DNA from: Exiguobacterium artemiae 255-15
Lineage (GTDB): Bacteria; Bacillota; Bacilli; Exiguobacteriales; Exiguobacteriaceae
DNA: 64,000 bases
Assembly: GCF_000019905.1 (NCBI RefSeq)
Contig: NC_010556.1
Coordinates: forward strand, 1,204,001-1,268,000
Direction of reading: 5' to 3'
In this document: piece after piece, positions 58,456 to 64,000 of the stretch
How positions within the stretch are numbered: position 1 is the stretch's first letter
How the letters are laid out: each line of letters starts with the position of its first letter
Made by a program: the position numbers and the translations under genes
The notes under the pieces: generated by a model
Told to the model about the DNA's origin: nothing
Databases searched by the model: none
What the model saw: only the letters and a program-made list of their open reading frames with translations

Positions 58456-59097
58456 TTAAGCAAACAATTCAGCAATCGCTGTGTCACCCGTTAGCAACGG
58501 AATCGTTTGGTGGTACGCCGACCGTTGACCGATCGAGGCGACGACGACGCGGGCGACGTCTTCCCGGGCAATCGTTGTTTCGTCCGTTGAAGTCGGATCT
58601 GTTGTGACCGCACCTGTACCCGCCTCATCTTTCAAACCGCCCGGACGCAGAATCGTATAGGCAAGTGAACTTTCACGCAACAGACGATCAGCGTAATGTT
58701 TCGCGACGTAATACGGTTTCATGCTGTCGGACCACGTTTCCGGCGAGTCGGCATTTAAGGCGCTGACCATGATGAACTGGCTCGCTTGAATTCCTTCTGC
58801 TGCCGCAACTGCTTTTGCCGCTCCGTCAAGATCAATCAAAATGGTTTTATCCGCGCCGGTGTGACCGCCGGATCCGGCTGTAAAGATGACGATGTCACTG
58901 CCTTGGATTGCATCTTGAATCGATGCGACACCGTGCTCTAAATCGAGAGCGACCGGTGTTGCCCCGAGAGATTCAAAATCGGCATACTGTTCCTTTGAAC
59001 GTAATCCGACGCGGACGTCGTGACTCGATCCGCTTAATTGTTTCGCTACCTGACGACCGACTTTTCCGTTTGCTCCAATAATGAATACGTTACTCAT
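58456..59097 (-). CDS. NAD(P)-binding reductase, YwnB/atypical SDR type
   Basis: 213 residues from the ATG at 59097 (GGGAGG eight bases before). N-terminal VFIIGANGKVGRQVAKQL nucleotide-binding motif, VIFTAGSGGHTGADKTILIDLDGA, QFIMVSALNAD, YYVAKHYADRLLRESSLAYTILRPGGL: the NmrA/HSCARG-like atypical SDR pattern. Cytoplasmic, possibly a quinone or flavin reductase, or redox sensor; substrate unknown. Confidence 0.9.
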   Translation of the reverse strand: MSNVFIIGANGKVGRQVAKQLSGSSHDVRVGLRSKEQYADFESLGATPVALDLEHGVASIQDAIQGSDIVIFTAGSGGHTGADKTILIDLDGAAKAVAAAEGIQASQFIMVSALNADSPETWSDSMKPYYVAKHYADRLLRESSLAYTILRPGGLKDEAGTGAVTTDPTSTDETTIAREDVARVVVASIGQRSAYHQTIPLLTGDTAIAELFA

Positions 59098-59301
59098 CTT
59101 CCATTCCTCCCATTCGTTGATTCGTTCTTTGTCAGTATGGAAGAAAGTACGTGTATCCTGCAATCAAGAGGGCTTGGCAAGAGAACATCGCCGCTTTTTG
59201 ACGAAATAATCAAAAAGTTGTTGGAACCGTTAGAACAATATGATACTGTTTTGAGTATTATACAAAAACACAGCGTCAGACAGAGAGAGGAAGCGGACAG
59301 A

Positions 59302-60123
59302 GTGAATAAACGAGAATTGGCACTTGGAGGAAGTCTGTTGCTTTCCGGTCTCATGATAGCGACACGATTAAAGAATGCGACGGGTTCATTCAGCGTCGGT
59401 AAACAAAATGTCTTCACAACAAAAAAGATTGTCGTCGGAACGACCGGAGATTATAAACCGTTTACGTACCTGAACCGTCAGACCAACCAATATGAAGGGT
59501 TCGACATTGATGTCATCTGCTCGTTTGCGGAAGTCGCCGGACTCGAAGTCGAATTCGTCCCGACGACATGGGGAACACTGACCCGTGATCTACGTGCCGG
59601 GAAATTTCATATGGTCGTCGGCGGCGTCACGAAAAACATCGAACGCGAAATCGTCGGCGACTTTACGAAAAGCTACCTGTCGTTTCAAAAGACGCCGCTT
59701 GTCCGGGCGACGGACCTCGATCTGTTAACATCGATTGAAGCCATCAACCAGCCTGATGTGACAATCGGCTTAAATCCGGGCGGAACAAATGAACAGTTCG
59801 TCCGGCAGACGTTTGATCAGGCCCGTATCGTCATGTATGCCGATAACCTGACCATCCCGGCAGCAGTTGCGGCCGGAGAAGTTGATGTCATGATCACCGA
59901 CACGGTCGAAGCGATTTACTATGCGTCGCTCGATCAGCGGCTCGGTGCGCCGAAGATCCATGAAAAGTGGATTCCGGCTGAAAAAAGTTATCTGATCCAG
60001 GACCGTCAGACGGAAGTCCTCGACGTGATGAATCTATGGATGAATTCATATGAAGGAAAAGAGCGGATCAAGGAATTAAAAGGAAAATGGTGTGTCGCTT
60101 CAGTCGCCCAGGATGTCATATGA
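59302..60123 (+). CDS. exported cyclohexadienyl-dehydratase-like binding protein
   Basis: 273 residues from GTG 59302; the signal sequence NKRELALGGSLLLSGLMIATRL makes this the best start, though no strong ribosome-binding site is present. SBP_bac_3 fold with the PheC-type opening IVVGTTGDYKPFTYLN, YEGFDIDVI, FVPTTWGTLTRDLRAGKFHMVVGGVTKN and LVRATDLD. No ABC permease or ATPase nearby, and no lipobox. It could be an amino-acid-binding protein or a periplasmic-type dehydratase of prephenate or arogenate; see findings. Confidence 0.82.
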   Translation: MNKRELALGGSLLLSGLMIATRLKNATGSFSVGKQNVFTTKKIVVGTTGDYKPFTYLNRQTNQYEGFDIDVICSFAEVAGLEVEFVPTTWGTLTRDLRAGKFHMVVGGVTKNIEREIVGDFTKSYLSFQKTPLVRATDLDLLTSIEAINQPDVTIGLNPGGTNEQFVRQTFDQARIVMYADNLTIPAAVAAGEVDVMITDTVEAIYYASLDQRLGAPKIHEKWIPAEKSYLIQDRQTEVLDVMNLWMNSYEGKERIKELKGKWCVASVAQDVI

Positions 60124-60135
60124 CTGAAGAAACTG

Positions 60136-60169
60136 AAGGGCAAATCCAGTTTTGGATTTGTCCTTTTTT
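60136..60169 (+). terminator. intrinsic terminator
   Basis: AAGGGCAAATCCA / TGGATTTGTCCTT stem with T tail. Confidence 0.85.
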
Positions 60170-60239
60170 GTGCGATCAATAAAAAAGCGGGTAAAGATAA
60201 GAAAGTGACGGAACAATTGTCCGACTAGAGGAAGGACGG

Positions 60240-60679
60240 ATGAAGATGATTGAAGTGGACCGGCTGACGAAGGAATACAACGGTAAAAAAGTCGTCGATC
60301 AGATTTCCTTTCATGTGGATCAAGGAGAAATTTTTGCCTTTTTGGGACCGAACGGTGCCGGTAAATCCACGACTGTTCAAATGCTGACGACGCTGATCGC
60401 GTTCTCGTCCGGCAGTGCAACGATCAACGGATACGATATCAAGCGAAATCAAAAGGGATGTGCGGTTGCAAATGGGTGTCGCCTTGCAGGAAACCGGGAT
60501 CGACAATGATTTGACGGGGAGGAGCTACTCGTGTTGCAAGGGAAGGAATGCGGGCGGTCGTGTTACGTCCGACGATTGACTAGAGTGTTTATACGCACGG
60601 CGTCCTCGTCGCCGCCGTGCTGAGTATTGCGATGGTCGTCTTTGCGGCACTCAATGCGCGCGGAGCCTTGAAGAAATGA
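60240..60679 (+). pseudogene. decayed ABC ATPase and permease remnant
   Basis: Codons 1-70 of a DrrA-type ABC ATPase (Walker A GPNGAGKST) are intact. An extra base near 60455 shifts the frame: reading on gives GVRLQMGVALQETGIDNDLTG, the expected next segment. A further shift follows (EELLVLQGK) before 60550, then homology ends. The last codons before the stop at 60677 (THGVLVAAVLSIAMVVFAALNARGALKK) look like the end of a transmembrane transporter. So at least two frameshifts and a deletion have destroyed this locus. Confidence 0.75.
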
Positions 60680-60681
60680 CA

Positions 60682-60722
60682 AAAACGCTGTTTCCGACTG
60701 AATAAGCCGGAAGCAGCGTTTC
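60682..60722. terminator. bidirectional terminator
   Basis: AAACGCTG-TTTCCG / CGGAAG-CAGCGTTT stem between the pseudogene and the amino acid permease. Confidence 0.8.
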
Positions 60723-60725
60723 TGT

Positions 60726-62090
60726 TTAAAACGATTTAGGTGTGCGGACGATGTAGTAAATGCCGGATAGAATCAAGAAGACGATTCCGATCAAAATCGA
60801 GACACGTGTCTCATCGTTGAACAACATCCCGACAAGAACGATCAGCAGCATGACAATCGTAATGTAGTTCGTGAAGGGTGCGCCCGGCATCTTGAACGGA
60901 TGATCGGCGATCCGGTCCGCTTCGATTTTCCGGTACTGGATGTGGCTGATCAGGATGGCGAACCAGGGTACCATTCCCGGTAAGACCGAAGCACTGTAAA
61001 CATAGACAAAGATGTTCGTGTCTTTCCCGAGGAACAGCGGCAGGACGATGTCGAGAATGACACCGACGAAGATTCCGGCTGAGACGGCAAGCACCGTATA
61101 CAGGGGAATGCCGTTTTTATTGACCTTCAGGAACAGCGACGGCATCTGCCCTTTTTCGGCGAGCGTATAAATCATCCGGCTGGAACTGAAGATACCCGAA
61201 TTACATCCGGACATCGCGGCCGTGATGACAACGACGTTGATGATGGCAGCCGCCGCCGTGATGCCGACTTTGGCAAAAGTCGCGACAAACGGACTGCCGA
61301 TATCGGCCAGCTGATCCCACGGATAGACGGTGACGATGATGAAGATGGCCCCGACGTAAAAAATCAGGATCCGCCAGATGACACCGTTGATCGCCCGGGT
61401 GATGTTCGTTTCCGGATCCTTCGTTTCCCCGGCTGTCACACCGATCAGTTCGACGCCGATGTAGGAGGCGAAGACGATCGAGAGGGCAAAGAAGAAACCG
61501 CTGAAGCCGTTCGTGAAGAAGCCACCGTGCGACCAGAGGTTAGAGAAGCCGATCGGCGTTCCGTCATTTCCGAAACCGAACAGGATGAGACCTAGACCGG
61601 CAATGATCATCAGGATGATTGTAATGACTTTGACGGAGGCGAACCAAAATTCGAGTTCACCAAACATTTTGACCGAGGCGAGGTTCGCAAGCGTCAGGAT
61701 GACGATGACGACGACACCGGGAATCCAGGTCGGTAAATCCGGCCACCAGAAGCGCATATAGGCGCCGACAGCAATGACTTCACTCATTCCGACGATGACC
61801 CAGTTGAAGATGTTGCTGCTTGCTGTCATGAAGCCGGCAGCCGGATGAATGTAATCATTGGCAAACTTCGCATATGATCCCGTATGTGGATGGGTGTAGA
61901 CCATCTCACCTAAGGCCCGCATGATTAAAAAGATAAAGGCACCTGCAAACATATAGGCCAAAATGACGGATGGACCGGTCCAGGCAATCGTGCTCGACGA
62001 TCCTAAAAACAGACCAACGCCAATCGTCCCCCCAAGAGCAATCATTTGTACTTGTCGTGCTGTCAGTTCGCGTTTTAAGTTCGATTCCAT
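60726..62090 (-). CDS. APC-family amino acid permease
   Basis: 454 residues from the ATG at 62090 (GGGGG eight bases before). Twelve transmembrane helices. Starts LKRELTARQVQMIALGGTIGVGLFLGSSSTI, the AAT/GABA permease signature; ALGEMVYTHPHTGSYAKFANDYI and GETKDPETNITRAINGVIWRI are typical. Imports an amino acid by proton symport; the exact substrate (e.g. proline, GABA, aromatic) is not clear. Terminator downstream. Confidence 0.92.
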   Translation of the reverse strand: MESNLKRELTARQVQMIALGGTIGVGLFLGSSSTIAWTGPSVILAYMFAGAFIFLIMRALGEMVYTHPHTGSYAKFANDYIHPAAGFMTASSNIFNWVIVGMSEVIAVGAYMRFWWPDLPTWIPGVVVIVILTLANLASVKMFGELEFWFASVKVITIILMIIAGLGLILFGFGNDGTPIGFSNLWSHGGFFTNGFSGFFFALSIVFASYIGVELIGVTAGETKDPETNITRAINGVIWRILIFYVGAIFIIVTVYPWDQLADIGSPFVATFAKVGITAAAAIINVVVITAAMSGCNSGIFSSSRMIYTLAEKGQMPSLFLKVNKNGIPLYTVLAVSAGIFVGVILDIVLPLFLGKDTNIFVYVYSASVLPGMVPWFAILISHIQYRKIEADRIADHPFKMPGAPFTNYITIVMLLIVLVGMLFNDETRVSILIGIVFLILSGIYYIVRTPKSF

Positions 62091-62281
62091 AAGTACCCCC
62101 ATGTAGCAAAAAATTGATGACTATCGAACTTGTAAGACCAGTTCGAAACACTATAACCATGAGTATACTATTTTAAAAAAGAGAATAGAAAGCTTTTTCT
62201 GAAAACATTTTTAATTTTGTTGTGAAAATGAAAAGAAATGAAAAAATCGAACCACTTCCAACGAAGGGATTCGACGATGAT

Positions 62282-63151
62282 TTATTCTGGGACGAAATCT
62301 GTAAACGTACCGGCATAAAGACGGGTGTCTGTAGAAAGAACGATTCGATTTTGGCGCATCTTGATCGTTCCCTGCAACGGTGTTCCTTTTTCCGACTCAA
62401 ACAGAATCCGAGCCTTCTCGATATACGTGTCGCCTTCCTGTTGTAATAGGTACGTATGCTCATTGTCGGTCGAAATTAAATATTCTCCCTGAACGACGAA
62501 GTCGGAGAAATGACGTGTCGGAACTTGATAGCTCGTACTGCGTTCCCCTTGCAGATGGACGACGCGGTAATCCGGATGATAGAAGAACCACGCATCGTCG
62601 GAACCGCAGACGTTCAGTGCGTAACAATCGTCAATCGGATAATCCTTGTTCTTAAAGATGACTTGTCCAAACTCATCAAAAACAGCCAACCCAAATGAAC
62701 CGATCGAAGTAGTTGCACTGTCGGCAAAAACGCCTTCATCAAAGTAACTGACCCAAATCTGATTTTTTTCATCAACGTGGACGTTTTGAATCCCGTCATC
62801 AAGACAATAGCTGTCGAGCAGATGACCGGCCTGGTCGTAAATGAAGGCGTTCGGCAACCAGGAGCCGTCGACATCATCGTCACAGCGGGAAGCGACGAGT
62901 AGAATCCGACCATCGGAAAATGAGTCGACATAACTGAAATCTATTTCAGCCTGAGCGACAATCGTTGTTGTCCGCCATTGATCGTGCAGGCGATGGACGT
63001 GCAGAACGTTTCTACGGCGTTTCGTGTCATAGATGTCTTCGATCATCATGATTTGTCCTGAAATCGTCAGTCCCGTTGCCACGTGTTTTCCGGTAACTTG
63101 AGACGCCGTCACGCGGTCAAGATGAATTTTTAATGTGTTGGAAGTATCCAA
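62282..63151 (-). CDS. hypothetical propeller-like protein
   Basis: 289 residues from a TTG at 63151, set by AAAGGAG ten bases before. No signal peptide. Repeated beta-strand patterns of the form GRILLVASRCDDD, NQIWVSYFDEGVF, DAWFFYHPDYRVVHLQGE, EYLISTDNEHTYLLQQEGD suggest a beta-propeller. NNAFIYDQAGHLLDSYCLDDGIQNVHVDEKNQIWVSYFDEGVF near the centre is the best-conserved-looking block. No family recognised. Two of its seven blades hold Cys-Asp pairs but no catalytic motif is visible. Confidence 0.7.
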   Translation of the reverse strand: MDTSNTLKIHLDRVTASQVTGKHVATGLTISGQIMMIEDIYDTKRRRNVLHVHRLHDQWRTTTIVAQAEIDFSYVDSFSDGRILLVASRCDDDVDGSWLPNAFIYDQAGHLLDSYCLDDGIQNVHVDEKNQIWVSYFDEGVFADSATTSIGSFGLAVFDEFGQVIFKNKDYPIDDCYALNVCGSDDAWFFYHPDYRVVHLQGERSTSYQVPTRHFSDFVVQGEYLISTDNEHTYLLQQEGDTYIEKARILFESEKGTPLQGTIKMRQNRIVLSTDTRLYAGTFTDFVPE

Positions 63152-63209
63152 GATAAGTCGCTCCTTTTTAAAAACAGTCTGCCACAGGGGACAGACTGCA
63201 AAACTTGAA

Positions 63210-63803
63210 TTAGGTTGTACGTTGACGCTTTTTAAGGAAGACATAGACAAGAATCATGACGACGGCAGCAATCAGGACACCGTTTGTATAAGGTGCCGCT
63301 ACTTCTTTGATGGAGCGCCAGTTCGTACCGAGCGTCTCACCGAGGTAGAGGAAAAGAATCGACCAGGGAATGATAGCGAGGATCGTATAAAGTGAAAATT
63401 TTGTCTGGTCCATTTTGGCAAGACCGGCAGGAATCGAAATTGCATGGCGGACAACTGGGATGAAACGGGCTCCGAAGATGACGCCTTGTCCGTATTTCAG
63501 GAACCAGCGTTCTGCGAGATCGAGATGGTGCTCCGTGATCAGCAGGTACTTTCCGTATTTCAAAATCAATGGTCGACCGCCGTAACGGGCAAACCAGTAT
63601 AAAAATAATTGCGAAAACAAACCCCCAATGACGGCAGCAACGACAGCGAGCGGCCAACCGATCGTCCCTTGGGAAATCATGAATCCGCCGTAAGACAAGA
63701 CGATTTCGCTCGGAATGATTTCAATCATCAATCCAAGGGCGATTCCGAAATAGCCTAAGTCAGCAAGATATAATAAAACGTTATTTACAACTTGAGATAA
63801 CAC
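63210..63803 (-). CDS. DedA-family membrane protein
   Basis: 197 residues from GTG 63803, eight bases after AAGGAG; the GTG at 63812 is too close to it. Four to six transmembrane helices. ALGLMIEIIPSEIVLSYGGFMISQG (about residue 22), GGRPLILKYGKYLLI and the core FGARFIPVVRHAISIPAGLAKMDQTKF near residue 110 are conserved in DedA (VTT-type) proteins, linked to undecaprenyl-phosphate or lipid recycling and membrane homeostasis. Confidence 0.93.
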   Translation of the reverse strand: MLSQVVNNVLLYLADLGYFGIALGLMIEIIPSEIVLSYGGFMISQGTIGWPLAVVAAVIGGLFSQLFLYWFARYGGRPLILKYGKYLLITEHHLDLAERWFLKYGQGVIFGARFIPVVRHAISIPAGLAKMDQTKFSLYTILAIIPWSILFLYLGETLGTNWRSIKEVAAPYTNGVLIAAVVMILVYVFLKKRQRTT

Positions 63804-63954
63804 ATGTAACACTCCTTCAGATTCACTTCATTCCTTTATATTAGAGAAGAAAGTCGGAAAATGAAAGAAAAAATCTTTAATCTGATGAAACAAATATATA
63901 GTAAGCATCTTTAAGTGGAAGGTACTGCCCGGTTAATGAAGTAAAATGCTTCAG

Positions 63955-63988
63955 AAAAAGAACCAACACCGGTCAAGGCATTGGTTCC
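63955..63988 (-). terminator. minus-strand terminator of a gene beyond the window
   Basis: GAACCAA / TTGGTTC stem followed on the minus strand by five T residues; no gene inside the window ends here on that strand, so it probably belongs to one starting after 64000. Confidence 0.6.
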
Positions 63989-64000
63989 TGAATGCATCCT

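Noticed and set aside
1-64000. CRISPR arrays, prophage, tRNA or rRNA genes
   Set aside because: No regularly spaced repeats, phage structural genes or cloverleaf/rRNA sequences were seen on either strand.

Overview
The window is chromosomal DNA from a low-to-moderate GC Bacillota, most likely an Exiguobacterium or close relative. This is inferred from the gene repertoire and from Bacillus-type regulatory signals: a near-consensus CcpA cre site, a CodY box, sigma-B-like promoters, a TPP riboswitch, strong GGAGG ribosome-binding sites and many T-tailed terminators. No rRNA, tRNA, CRISPR array, prophage or replication origin was seen.

Layout. 0-10 kb: a 5'-truncated GAF-GGDEF-EAL protein with degenerate motifs; a DUF1836 regulator divergent from a hemolysin III gene, with a palindrome between them; an oligoendopeptidase F gene destroyed by an IS200/IS605 element (TnpA plus TnpB); rpiA; small membrane proteins; a 5TMR-GGDEF diguanylate cyclase. 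10-17.5 kb: a ketone-body operon (GntP permease, scoA, scoB, 3-hydroxybutyrate dehydrogenase, thiolase) behind two tandem 19-bp palindromes and a cre site, then a metNIQ-like ABC importer. 17.5-27 kb: a DUF2268 metalloprotease lipoprotein, brnQ with a CodY box, gldA, a CDF metal exporter with a palindromic operator, an intact IS1182-family element and two tandem M23 endopeptidase genes. 27-36 kb: a Nudix hydrolase, a sigma-B-type stress SDR, a YtrA-like GntR/ABC operon, a catalytically dead NlpC/P60 protein, an MFS exporter, OsmC and NagZ. 36-46 kb: a TPP-riboswitch thiazole operon (tenI-thiO-thiS-thiG-thiF), sbcDC, an AAC(3)-family acetyltransferase and a Bax-inhibitor-1 membrane protein.

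46-56 kb is the most unusual part. Two copies of a module (a cysteine-less Rrf2/NsrR-like regulator followed by a small protein of unknown family) bracket a DCC oxidoreductase, a DUF3238-like protein, a manganese catalase, an isochorismatase-like hydrolase, an orphan histidine kinase and two unknown small proteins. The palindrome ACATGT with AT-rich flanks recurs in the upstream regions of five of these genes. I read this as a possible redox or stress regulon; that is inference.

56-64 kb: a NERD protein, a MarR regulator with an ABC-2-type permease, an NAD(P)-binding reductase, a cyclohexadienyl-dehydratase-like exported binding protein, a decayed ABC transporter locus, an amino acid permease, a propeller-like protein and a DedA protein.
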